From Episyrphus balteatus (lineage: Eukaryota; Arthropoda; Insecta; Diptera; Syrphidae), in assembly GCF_945859705.1 (NCBI RefSeq), contig NC_079137.1:51740552-51804551 (forward strand): DNA of 64,000 bases, given 5' to 3'. Position 1 is the first letter of the stretch; each line of letters opens with the position of its first letter. Below are positions 41,175 through 50,970 of the stretch, piece by piece. The notes under the pieces are model-generated. The model did no database searches. It saw nothing but the letters and a program-made list of their open reading frames with translations, and was not told where the DNA came from. The translations under genes and the position numbers were made by a program.

Positions 41175-41318
41175 CGGTGTCACCGGTGTCACCGGTGTCA
41201 GCGGTATCACCGGTATGGGTTTTGACATATGCTATACCGCTATACCGGTATGGATTCTAATCTATGCTATACCGGTATGGATTCTGATCTGTGCTATACC
41301 GGTATGAGTTTATGCTAT
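41175..41318. repeat. Subterminal ACCGGTGTC / TATACCGGTATGG repeats
   Basis: Just inside the left terminus are three ACCGGTGTC units, then several GCTATACCGGTATGG units spaced by TTCTRATCTRT-like linkers. Many units are themselves palindromic (ATACCGGTAT). The mirror array is at 47845-48042. Such subterminal iterons are plausible binding sites for a transposition or replication protein, but that is inference. Confidence 0.8.
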
Positions 41319-41362
41319 ACCGATATTATTTTGGGGTTCTAGACCATGCTTAGCAAACGGTA

Positions 41363-41709
41363 GAACGCAAAAAAAACGTAAAATTCGCGTTCACGTTAAA
41401 ACGCAAAAAACGTAAAATTCACGTTAAAACGTAAAATTCGCGTTCACGTTAAAACGCAAAAACGTAAAATTCACGTTAAAACGTAAAATTCGCGTTCACG
41501 TTAAAACGCAAAAAACGTAAAATTCACGTAAAAACGTAAAATTCACGTTCACGTTAAAACGCAAAAACGTAAAATTCACGTTCACGTTAAAACGCAAAAA
41601 CGTAAAATTCACGTTAAAACGTAAAATTCGCGTTCACGTTAAAACGCAAAAAACGTAAAATTCACGTTCACGTTAAAACGCAAAAACGTAAAATTCACGT
41701 TCGGAACGC
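41363..41709. repeat. ACGTAAAATTCACGTTAAAACGC array, left
   Basis: About 345 bp of tandem, alternating units built from ACGTAAAATTC, CGTTCACGTTAAAACG and GCAAAAACG. It is mirrored at 47460-47806 on the other arm with a slightly different unit order. Confidence 0.85.
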
Positions 41710-41868
41710 AAAAATCACCATCATAGGAAACTAAACAAAATCATGAACAGAACATGATGTTTAAGAGTAAAGTTTTCAGTTAAGTCCATTTGAGCGAAGA
41801 GAGAAAAGATTAGTTAAGTAAAAAAAAACAGACATGGTAATTTTTTTAATTTTTTTTTTATTTTCTAA

Positions 41869-42093
41869 TTATAGTAGTTTTATATTAATTAAAAATGTTA
41901 TTATATCTGGTAGGGGGCTTACATCAAACCCCCCTTTCATTGCTTTCATCTGCAATGAATTCAGCAGGTGGGCCACTGTCACAAGGCTTAGAATGTTGGT
42001 AGTGTCCACACTACCAACCTCCTCCCAAGCGGCATCCTGAAGTAGCTGGAACTCCCAGCATTGGCACCCATATTTAGACAACCACTCTTCCAT
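41869..42093 (-). CDS. Hypothetical 74-residue protein of the element, left copy
   Basis: An ATG-started frame of 74 codons, identical in translation to the copy on the other arm. I do not recognise it. It is Trp/Cys-containing near the N-terminus (EEWLSKYGCQCWEF), then an amphipathic stretch and a hydrophobic C-terminus (DIITFLINIKLL). It is flanked by two direct copies of a block of about 58 bp (about 41309-41370 and about 42109-42166, GGGGTTCTAG and CATGCTTAGCAAACG). It may be a small Polinton accessory protein, a remnant, or a chance frame. Conservation between the arms is not independent evidence, because the arms are recent copies. Confidence 0.35.
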   Translation of the reverse strand: MEEWLSKYGCQCWEFQLLQDAAWEEVGSVDTTNILSLVTVAHLLNSLQMKAMKGGFDVSPLPDIITFLINIKLL

Positions 42094-42553
42094 CTCTTGT
42101 TTTATTTTTACCGATATTATTTTTGGGGTTCTAGGCCATGCTTAGCAAACGTTAGAATGCAAAAACGTGGTATCACCGATATCAACCATCGGTTGGGAAT
42201 AATTATCAGTGGTTGGATTTCTAACACCATATCAATTTTTTTTATTTCAACATTAGTTGTGGGATTGGATTTTCAGTGATAAATTGGTTGTGGGATATAC
42301 TTTCATAGTTGGATTTTTTGAATAGCACAACATTAGCACCTGCACGACATGCAATATAAAATTGATGTGTGCATTGGATAAACATATTCTCAATAGGATG
42401 TCCATATGCTTAAGATCAAATAAGAACTAGCATTCCAAAATACTTACCTCTGTTGGTTGTGCTGCTTAGAATTATATACAATGCAAGAGAATTTCAGAAG
42501 AGTTTGATTAAAAGACATATTTTTTTTAATATTTATTTTTATTTAGATCAGTT

Positions 42554-44795
42554 TTATATGTCATTTTCAAGTTCTATTCGAAAATGACCCCAAGCTAGTG
42601 TATTTACATTATTGCTACATATAAATCTTTTGTTATCAGAAGAACTTAAACTTAATTTGTTTATACATTCAGTGTATATAGTATGATGTTTAGATCTAAA
42701 GTTCAACATTTTACTATAGAAGTTTTGTTTGTGTAGCAAACAGTCTCTGTAATTTGTAAAGACATTTTTTTTACAGCTGATGATTTAACACCCTTAGCCT
42801 TTTTTATTAGAGCTGCATCTTCTATGTCTATACTATACATTTTAGCTCTTAATCCTATAAATTCCTTCATTATTAGACCATTATTTTCATCCTTCATAAA
42901 TCCTAACTTTTTAACATTGAGCTGGGCAATACCGTAGCGGTTTTGGGGTGGATAGTCTGAAGTATCAAATTTATCTATTATATCATTTCTTATATCATTA
43001 TAGAAATCATCTGTTCTTATTTTATAAATAAATGAATCGGTATCCATATAGGCCAGATGTAGGTTGTCATTAAATTTAGGTTTCATGTATGCATAATGAA
43101 AGTCGTACATTTTATACTTTTGAAATCTCCAAAACACAAAAACCTAAGTATATAGGCTTATTATATACACTGTGAATTCGTTTTAACTGAATATCAGCCA
43201 TGGTTTCCGAAAATTCTAATATGCTATGAAAATTAGGTTTAGCTATAAGAGCGCGACTACCGAGATGGGTACCTTTGCTTTCTATAGAATCGACAATTCG
43301 AACATCTTTTCGTTTGTCTACATTTTCCATAGTTTTTCCGAATACAGCATTATTGCAAAGTTTACGCTGATCCTTTTCAAACTTTGTGGTGGCTTTTTTT
43401 CTTAGTTCATTGTTTAAATCAATATATTTTTTAAGCCATTGAGATTGTTTGAATTGCATCACTCTATGAATTTTCTTAAGCACCAAACCATTATCAAGGC
43501 ATTGAATTAATGTTTTGTAATGAATTATATAATTAACTTTATTATTCAAATCAGCAATTAATTTTTTATCGGATTTACCAGACAATGAAATGTTTGAAGG
43601 ACAGAATGGAAGATCATTGTGATTATCATGTATTTCTAGGGGGTACTCGAGATCCACTTCTAAAACATAACCAATGTTTATATTTGAAATTAACCAGCCT
43701 TTAATATCATCTAAATTAGTTGGAGGTTCAACCCATTTAAAGTCTGAATGTGGGAGGTAATCAGACATGGCCCAACCATATAGGTTATTAGCATCCAAGT
43801 ACATTAAATAATCAGATGGTTTACTTGAATCATAATCAACCATATTTATTATTTGCTTTACAATGTCGCAAGCTACATTGTGTTAAACCTCCTCTTATAC
43901 CCTTAGCGAAAAAGTTATACATGTTGATGTCTGTCAAAAGTTCAAGCTTAACACCTGTTTCTTTCAACATAGCATCCCACGAAAAACCTGGCAATGTATA
44001 ATAGTGACAGGGATCTAGACCATAAATTGTTCTAGAATCAATTCTAAATTTTTCAAAAATGTCTGATAAAATTAAGACGTCTATAATTAAATAGTGTTCA
44101 AGATATTCTCTTAAATTACTACATTTAAAATGTGACCAAACTTTCTCAGCATGATTATAATCATCTTGGTTACAATCCTCTTCAACCAAAGAATTTCTAA
44201 ATGATTCTATTGGAGGAAGCTCCGTCTCACTTAATTTTTCTATAGAATCTAAATAATCATAGCATAAAACACCCTTACGAGTCATAAGTTGAATAGATTC
44301 ATCATCTTTGAAAAATGTTGATAAAATTTTAAAATCTTTTTTTTCATCAAGAGTTTTTGCTATCTTATCTATACTTGAAGGTAAAAATCTAAATGAGTCT
44401 AAGAACCGTAATTCTAGAAACTCGCCCTGCTCACTATTTATTAATAGTTTTGCTGATATGGATATATATTTCTCTTTATTGAGAGGAATAATATTGATAA
44501 ACCCTTTGATATTACCCAGCTCTTTTATAAATAAATGAGAATCATAACCGGTTAAATTATGGAAAAAAATTGGAATGAATTTAGGTATCTTATAGTTTAA
44601 GTTACATTTTGAATGCGCTGCTCCTCTGAATTTACCAGTCAAGTGATCATGATCTCGTACCTTTACATCGCCCCATACTGACTTCTTACAAATATGACAT
44701 CTTGTTGTCTGCTGAAATTTGATTTCATCCTGGGGTGTTATGTTAATTTTAATCTTCTTACTCGTGATGTTGATGAATATGTTTGGAGTCTTCAA
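42554..44795 (-). pseudogene. Polinton-type DNA polymerase B, frameshifted, left copy
   Basis: Encodes most of a family-B, protein-primed-type polymerase in four overlapping frames (43836-44795, 43112-43843, 42703-43137, 42554-42739). In the first frame there is a zinc-finger/endonuclease VII-like motif (C33-x2-C36, RDHDH at 47-51, H61, C64), an exonuclease II-like HNLTGYD at 79-85 and an exonuclease III-like HYLIIDVLILSD. Polymerase motif A is LDANNLYGW, motif B CNNAVFGK and motif C MDTDS. The C-terminal LAWGHF is typical of the family. Three frameshifts break it: near 43840, near 43115 and in a poly-A run near 42765. The N-terminus is lost at the fold centre; the frame opens with TTG and an in-frame stop lies just upstream. 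Residue numbers are for the first frame only. Confidence 0.85.
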
Positions 44796-44807
44796 TCAAG
44801 TTCGTAA
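44360..44807. other. Single-copy spacer of the palindrome
   Basis: The 448-bp loop between the arms. On the minus strand it encodes the N-terminal part of the left polymerase copy, including the zinc-finger/endonuclease VII-like region and exonuclease II-like motif. The last 12 bases or so (44796-44807) are outside the polymerase frame and probably mark the junction where the second copy joined. Confidence 0.8.
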
Positions 44808-46613
44808 CAAAAACTCTTGATGAAAAAAAAGATTTTAAAATTTTATCAACATTTTTCAAAGATGATGAATCTATTCAACTTATGACTCGTAAGGGTGTTT
44901 TATGCTATGATTATTTAGATTCTATAGAAAAATTAAGTGAGACGGAGCTTCCTCCAATAGAATCATTTAGAAATTCTTTGGTTGAAGAGGATTGTAACCA
45001 AGATGATTATAATCATGCTGAGAAAGTTTGGTCACATTTTAAATGTAGTAATTTAAGAGAATATCTTGAACACTATTTAATTATAGACGTCTTAATTTTA
45101 TCAGACATTTTTGAAAAATTTAGAATTGATTCTAGAACAATTTATGGTCTAGATCCCTGTCACTATTATACATTGCCAGGTTTTTCGTGGGATGCTATGT
45201 TGAAAGAAACAGGTGTTAAGCTTGAACTTTTGACAGACATCAACATGTATAACTTTTTCGCTAAGGGTATAAGAGGAGGTTTAACACAATGTAGCTTGCG
45301 ACATTGTAAAGCAAATAATAAATATGGTTGATTATGATTCAAGTAAACCATCTGATTATTTAATGTACTTGGATGCTAATAACCTATATGGTTGGGCCAT
45401 GTCTGATTACCTCCCACATTCAGACTTTAAATGGGTTGAACCTCCAACTAATTTAGATGATATTAAAGGCTGGTTAATTTCAAATATAAACATTGGTTAT
45501 GTTTTAGAAGTGGATCTCGAGTACCCCCTAGAAATACATGATAATCACAATGATCTTCCATTCTGTCCTTCAAACATTTCATTGTCTGGTAAATCCGATA
45601 AAAAATTAATTGCTGATTTGAATAATAAAGTTAATTATATAATTCATTACAAAACATTAATTCAATGCCTTGATAATGGTTTGGTGCTTAAGAAAATTCA
45701 TAGAGTGATGCAATTCAAACAATCTCAATGGCTTAAAAAATATATTGATTTAAACAATGAACTAAGAAAAAAAGCCACCACAAAGTTTGAAAAGGATCAG
45801 CGTAAACTTTGCAATAATGCTGTATTCGGAAAAACTATGGAAAATGTAGACAAACGAAAAGATGTTCGAATTGTCGATTCTATAGAAAGCAAAGGTACCC
45901 ATCTCGGTAGTCGCGCTCTTATAGCTAAACCTAATTTTCATAGCATATTAGAATTTTCGGAAACCATGGCTGATATTCAGTTAAAACGAATTCACAGTGT
46001 ATATAATAAGCCTATATACTTAGGTTTTTGTGTTTTGGAGATTTCAAAAGTATAAAATGTACGACTTTCATTATGCATACATGAAACCTAAATTTAATGA
46101 CAACCTACATCTGGCCTATATGGATACCGATTCATTTATTTATAAAATAAGAACAGATGATTTCTATAATGATATAAGAAATGATATAATAGATAAATTT
46201 GATACTTCAGACTATCCACCCCAAAACCGCTACGGTATTGCCCAGCTCAATGTTAAAAAGTTAGGATTTATGAAGGATGAAAATAATGGTCTAATAATGA
46301 AGGAATTTATAGGATTAAGAGCTAAAATGTATAGTATAGACATAGAAGATGCAGCTCTAATAAAAAAGGCTAAGGGTGTTAAATCATCAGCTGTAAAAAA
46401 AATGTCTTTACAAATTACAGAGACTGTTTGCTACACAAACAAAACTTCTATAGTAAAATGTTGAACTTTAGATCTAAACATCATACTATATACACTGAAT
46501 GTATAAACAAATTAAGTTTAAGTTCTTCTGATAACAAAAGATTTATATGTAGCAATAATGTAAATACACTAGCTTGGGGTCATTTTCGAATAGAACTTGA
46601 AAATGACATATAA
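44808..46613 (+). pseudogene. Polinton-type DNA polymerase B, frameshifted, right copy
   Basis: Inverted duplicate of the left polymerase, starting at the KTLDEKKDF segment, so without zinc finger and exonuclease II-like motif. Frames are 44783-45331 (the first 26 bases are spacer), 45324-46055, 46030-46464 and 46428-46613. They carry motifs LDANNLYGW, CNNAVFGK, MDTDS and LAWGHF. The same three frameshifts as in the left copy are present, so the damage predates the inverted duplication or was shared by gene conversion. The apparent TTG start at 44783 is across the junction and not a real start. Non-functional. Confidence 0.85.
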
Positions 46614-47073
46614 AACTGATCTAAATAAAAATAAATATTAAAAAAAATATGTCTTTTAATCAAACTCTTCTGAAATTCTCTTGCATTGTATATAATTCTA
46701 AGCAGCACAACCAACAGAGGTAAGTATTTTGGAATGCTAGTTCTTATTTGATCTTAAGCATATGGACATCCTATTGAGAATATGTTTATCCAATGCACAC
46801 ATCAATTTTATATTGCATGTCGTGCAGGTGCTAATGTTGTGCTATTCAAAAAATCCAACTATGAAAGTATATCCCACAACCAATTTATCACTGAAAATCC
46901 AATCCCACAACTAATGTTGAAATAAAAAAAATTGATATGGTGTTAGAAATCCAACCACTGATAATTATTCCCAACCGATGGTTGATATCGGTGATACCAC
47001 GTTTTTGCATTCTAACGTTTGCTAAGCATGGCCTAGAACCCCAAAAATAATATCGGTAAAAATAAAACAAGAG

Positions 47074-47298
47074 ATGGAAGAGTGGTTGTCTAAATATGGG
47101 TGCCAATGCTGGGAGTTCCAGCTACTTCAGGATGCCGCTTGGGAGGAGGTTGGTAGTGTGGACACTACCAACATTCTAAGCCTTGTGACAGTGGCCCACC
47201 TGCTGAATTCATTGCAGATGAAAGCAATGAAAGGGGGGTTTGATGTAAGCCCCCTACCAGATATAATAACATTTTTAATTAATATAAAACTACTATAA
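47074..47298 (+). CDS. Hypothetical 74-residue protein of the element, right copy
   Basis: Identical in translation to the frame at 41869-42093 on the other arm, with an ATG start at 47074. No recognised domain. It lies between the broken polymerase and the ACGTAAAATTC array, and is transcribed outward toward the terminus as the polymerase is. It could be a real small gene or a chance frame. Confidence 0.35.
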   Translation: MEEWLSKYGCQCWEFQLLQDAAWEEVGSVDTTNILSLVTVAHLLNSLQMKAMKGGFDVSPLPDIITFLINIKLL

Positions 47299-47459
47299 TT
47301 AGAAAATAAAAAAAAAATTAAAAAAATTACCATGTCTGTTTTTTTTTACTTAACTAATCTTTTCTCTCTTCGCTCAAATGGACTTAACTGAAAACTTTAC
47401 TCTTAAACATCATGTTCTGTTCATGATTTTGTTTAGTTTCCTATGATGGTGATTTTTGC

Positions 47460-47806
47460 GTTCCGAACGTGAATTTTACGTTTTTGCGTTTTAACGTGAA
47501 CGTGAATTTTACGTTTTTTGCGTTTTAACGTGAACGCGAATTTTACGTTTTAACGTGAATTTTACGTTTTTGCGTTTTAACGTGAACGTGAATTTTACGT
47601 TTTTGCGTTTTAACGTGAACGTGAATTTTACGTTTTTACGTGAATTTTACGTTTTTTTGCGTTTTAACGTGAACGCGAATTTTACGTTTTAACGTGAATT
47701 TTACGTTTTTGCGTTTTAACGTGAACGCGAATTTTACGTTTTAACGTGAATTTTACGTTTTTTGCGTTTTAACGTGAACGCGAATTTTACGTTTTTTTTG
47801 CGTTCT
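47460..47806. repeat. ACGTAAAATTCACGTTAAAACGC array, right
   Basis: Mirror of 41363-41709 on the other arm, read as GAATTTTACGT and GCGTTTTAACGTGAACG. Unit order differs slightly from the left array, which accounts for part of the arm length difference. Confidence 0.85.
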
Positions 47807-47844
47807 ACCGTTTGCTAAGCATGGTCTAGAACCCCAAAATAATA

Positions 47845-48042
47845 TCGGTATAGCATAAACTCATACCGGTATAGCACAGATCAGAATCCATACCGGTATA
47901 GCATACCTATATCAAAATCCATACCGGTATAGCACAGATCAAAACCCATACCGGTATAGCATAGATTAGAATCCATACCGGTATAGCGGTATAGCATATG
48001 TCAAAACCCATACCGGTGATACCGCTGACACCGGTGACACCG
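47845..48042. repeat. Subterminal TATACCGGTATGG / ACCGGTGTC repeats, right
   Basis: Mirror of 41175-41318, with about two more CCATACCGGTATAGC units and one fewer ACCGGTGTC unit. Copy-number change in these units is the clearest difference between arms. Confidence 0.8.
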
Positions 48043-48078
48043 GTGGCCCAGAACCCTCTAGTCTATACTACTCTTCAA

Positions 48079-49191
48079 AAACGAACGACTTTATACGAGA
48101 ATAGATTTTCTCCAAATTTCTGAACTAGAAACTGCTAAATGCGAAAAACATTTTTCGAAATGATCAGTATTTTAAGAGTTTGGACCCAATATTTTATCTT
48201 CGATATATGTCGAAAACCTGACCCAAGTTTTAAAAACGGTTGAAACCACTAAATTCAGCACACCCAAATTAACTACAATCGATGTGTCTGCTCTCTGCTC
48301 AGAGGTGCACATTGAGTTGCCGGGGCCCCGGGACAATATTAATTTTTAGGGGCCCCTCTGATATTAAGGTACCATTTCGATATAGAAAGTTTTTTTAAAA
48401 AAGGAACGTCGCTTTCAAGACAAAGAGGCATAAGACGAAATTTGTCGTTTTTTGAGTTTAGAGCACAGAAATGATTAAAAAAAACGCAATTTTTCTGTGT
48501 AATCAGCGCTTTTCTACTTCTTCTAGTTCCCAAGTTATGAAAAAGTACCTCCATTAATTTGTACAAGTATCCTTGTCATTTTGTAGACATTAATGGCATT
48601 TCTTTAGTTATGTAGTTCTCGTACATAGGATTGGTTTTGTGTTTTAGAAGAAAATGGCACAACTAAGAAAATGTCAAATAAAAAAGAACAACCCGGTAAG
48701 ACTTTTTCATCATTTCGGCTTTTTTGTCGTATTATACTGTTTGTAATTCCGGTTCTATAACTGAGTTAAAAAGATGAATTCAAATAAGCTTTTATTTATG
48801 TTTTTCTTATATGCTAGAAAAATCGTATTTTGTGTACCTTTTTCGTTATTAAATAAATAAAATTGACTCAAAACAATATAATATTTTTAAATGTTTAGTT
48901 TTGTCTTTTTATAACGTGCAAAACGGTACTTTTTCATAGAGTCAGAAAAAAAAAAACAATTTCGAAAATAGTTCTATTTTTACGAAAAACGGCATAACTC
49001 CAAACTATTTTTTTTAATATTGCGTTTTCTATAAAACTTAGGATACCATCTCATAGCAAAAAACTTTTGAGTTTATATAACTTTTGAGTTTTGTTTTTTA
49101 TTAACAACAAAAATCATTTTTTAATGATTCAAAAAACTTTAAATGTCTCTCCTGAAAATTAGCAAATTCTGACTTATGCCACTTTGCCTTG
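48079..49191. other. Intergenic, GGGGCCCC-bearing repeat
   Basis: No gene is supported. GGGGCCCC occurs twice at about 48323-48356 and again twice right of the Transib-like element (about 50999-51058), each next to an AATATT- or GTATTATT-type block. This suggests that one older element with GGGGCCCC ends was split by the Transib-like insertion. Inside, about 48420-48445 (AAAGAGGCATAAGACGAAAT) is inverted-related to about 49163-49187. Confidence 0.4.
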
Positions 49192-49196
49192 CGACG

Positions 49197-49224
49197 CACA
49201 GTGGGAAAAAAGTGGAAAAAACTC
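49197..49224 (+). promoter_or_regulatory. RSS-like site, 12-bp spacer
   Basis: Heptamer CACAGTG at 49197-49203, spacer 49204-49215 (12 bp), 9-mer AAAAAACTC at 49216-49224. The heptamer equals the vertebrate V(D)J consensus. The 9-mer matches the ACAAAAACC consensus at 6 of 9 positions. It would be the transposase binding/cleavage site at this end; function is inferred. Confidence 0.65.
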
Positions 49225-50429
49225 ATTGGTGTGAAAGCTGGATTTTTGTATATGTTGGATGTTTTTCTTACAGTTATTATGTTGTAGAATCAGGATGTGA
49301 AAGCATTTCTTTCAAAAAAAATTTCTAGATTTAGAAATTTGTATTCAAAGTTGAAAAATTATGAAAACTGATGTAAATATGAGTATTTTTTAAATGGTAT
49401 AAAATCAGTTAAATTTTGACTTTTCAAAAAAATTTTTTTTGTAAATATATTAAAAATAAACTGTTTAACAATATCAGTTACAAGTTTAGCGGAAAAAAAT
49501 TTTTTTCGATTTTTCATTTTAAGAATACTTATAATTTTCCGGAATTTTCAGTTCAAAGATTGTTTTAACTACTTCCTCTGTTTCCCTCTGTGGGCGGACT
49601 CATATCATATGATAGTGTTGAATCTCAGCAACATTTGGCACCAAAAATCTCATCCTAGTTCGTCCTAATAAACTTTTTAGAGCAATTTGAAGATAAGCAA
49701 ATGTGAAAAAACGTATTTTCTAAAAAAGCAGATTGTAATAAAAAATGGAAAGATTTTTTTAAAAATCATGTGTTTTAATATGTATTTTTATCCGATGAAT
49801 TCAAATCTAACGTTAGTTTGAAAATACCTACATATAAAAAAAAAATATCGAAAAATACATAAAAAATGGACGGTTTTCAACGTTTTGTGCAATTTATTTA
49901 AAATTTTCTGGGGTACGAATATTAGATTCACAGCCGTTTCCTGAAACTTAAGCATTTATGTTCTAAATAAACTCTTATGTGGCAGTTTACGCAGAGGAAA
50001 AAGTAGAGAATAGGAGCTTATGTGCAACTTAAATTATTTAAGTTTCGTTTCAGCAAATGGCCCTCAGAGCACAAAAAACTAATATAAAGATATGACTAAA
50101 ATTAAAATTCAGTCTAATTTTTCATATAATTTTCTCTCTATTATATCTCAAACCCAAACCGTTAGAATTTTGATCGAATGATTTTTCTTTGTTTAAGAAG
50201 CTTTTTTAAGTTGATGCAAATTAACAACTGTTATCTTTCTAGTCAATGGTGATGATTATTCAAAGTTTCGATTGAATTCAGCGTGAACATTGGTTTATAA
50301 AAATGTCTGTTTTGTTTTCAATTTCGCGATCAGTTTTAGCTGAATTAATCATTAAAAAAGAAGAATCATTTTGAATTGATATCTTAAAATGTAGTTAGTG
50401 GGTTCGGCTTCATATATCATAAAGGAGAT

Positions 50430-50750
50430 AATGACGGTATAATTTATATGGTAGATATACCATGCCAAACAACTCAAGATATCTCAGGCAGTAAAAAAGA
50501 TATCGAAAAGATTTAAACAGGTCTTCAAAGAAGGAAATCAGTTATTATATAAACCGTTAGTAAATATGTTCAGACAATTTTACTTATATAAAAGAATAAG
50601 GTCCGAAATAGTAAAAAAAAAACTTTTTTTGCATTTTCTAACGTTAATATTTCAAAAACAGGAGCTGATTAATTTTTTATGACTTTGGATTTGAGTTAAA
50701 AACATCGAAACCCTTCAGAAAAGTATATTTTGGTTACTGCAAGTCACGTT
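50430..50750. mobile_element. Partial copy of the 29223-29751 MITE
   Basis: Shares with about 29430-29740 the blocks AAGATATCGAAAAGATTTAAACAG-like, GAATAAGGTCCGAA, GCATTTTCTAACG, GGAGCTGATTAATTTTT and CCTTCAGAAAAGTATATTTT in the same order. The terminal CACTGGTT repeat is missing here, so it is a truncated copy inside the Transib-like element. Confidence 0.65.
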
Positions 50751-50926
50751 GTCTTCGTTAAATTTCATACAAAATTACTAGTTTTCAACTTTTTTCAACT
50801 TAAATAGCCATTTTTCACTTTAGTGGGCGGGGCAGTGGGCGGAAATTACTGGTGTTGATGTATCTTCATATTTCCTATCATTCCTGAAAATTTCATCAAA
50901 AACGGTCCAGTAGTTTAGATTTTACG

Positions 50927-50965
50927 GAGTTTTTTCCATTCTCCCATACAAGGTTCCCCACTGTG
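50927..50965 (-). promoter_or_regulatory. RSS-like site, 23-bp spacer
   Basis: Read on the minus strand: heptamer CACAGTG (50965-50959), spacer of 23 bp (50958-50936), 9-mer AAAAAACTC (50935-50927), identical to the 9-mer at the other end. Together with the 12-bp-spacer end it makes a complete 12/23 pair. Function is inferred. Confidence 0.65.
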
Positions 50966-50970
50966 CGACG

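Larger units (their letters stand above)
41145..44359. repeat. Left arm of the palindrome
   Basis: Pairs with 44808-48072. In the coding part the coordinates mirror exactly (position plus partner equals 89167), and the translated frames are identical between arms. The outer part is shifted by about 50 bp through different copy number of the TATACCGGTATGG and ACGTAAAATTC units. Homology stops sharply at 44359/44808. Confidence 0.9.
41145..48072. mobile_element. Fold-back Polinton/Maverick derivative
   Basis: A 6928-bp element that is almost entirely one palindrome. Both ends start AGTAGTATAGACTAGAGGGT read inward, giving the AG...CT termini known for Polintons. A perfect 6-bp direct repeat CTTCAA flanks it (41139-41144 and 48073-48078), the Polinton TSD size. 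The left arm 41145-44359 and right arm 44808-48072 are inverted copies; the 448-bp spacer between is single-copy. Each arm carries, from the outside in, CCGGTGT/TATACCGGTATGG subterminal repeats, an ACGTAAAATTC array, a 74-codon frame and a broken DNA polymerase B gene. Integrase, ATPase, protease and capsid genes are absent, so it would need help in trans. The arms differ mainly in tandem-repeat copy number, by about 50 bp in total. Confidence 0.88.
44808..48072. repeat. Right arm of the palindrome
   Basis: Inverted copy of 41145-44359. It begins at a polymerase codon that lies about 145 residues into the left-arm frame, so it lacks the zinc-finger/nuclease-like N-terminal part held only by the spacer. 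It contains one extra TATACCGGTATGG-type unit near 47900-47940 compared with the left arm. Confidence 0.9.
49197..50965. mobile_element. Transib-like element with 12/23 RSS-like ends
   Basis: 1769 bp between perfect 5-bp direct repeats CGACG (49192-49196 and 50966-50970). Both ends begin CACAGTGGG. Behind each heptamer CACAGTG lies the same 9-mer AAAAAACTC, after exactly 12 bp on the left and exactly 23 bp on the right. Transib transposons, relatives of RAG1, are known for 5-bp GC-rich TSDs and for termini resembling V(D)J recombination signals. No transposase-length frame is present, so this is a non-autonomous or decayed copy. A diverged half of the Harbinger-type MITE (29223 family) is nested at about 50430-50750. 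The superfamily call is from ends only. Confidence 0.75.

Noticed and set aside
43816..44001. 61-codon plus-strand frame, with its mirror at 45166-45351
   Set aside because: Antisense shadow of the polymerase pseudogene in both arms.
44783..45331. Separate 182-residue plus-strand gene
   Set aside because: It is the right-arm copy of the polymerase, with a false TTG start reading across the palindrome junction.
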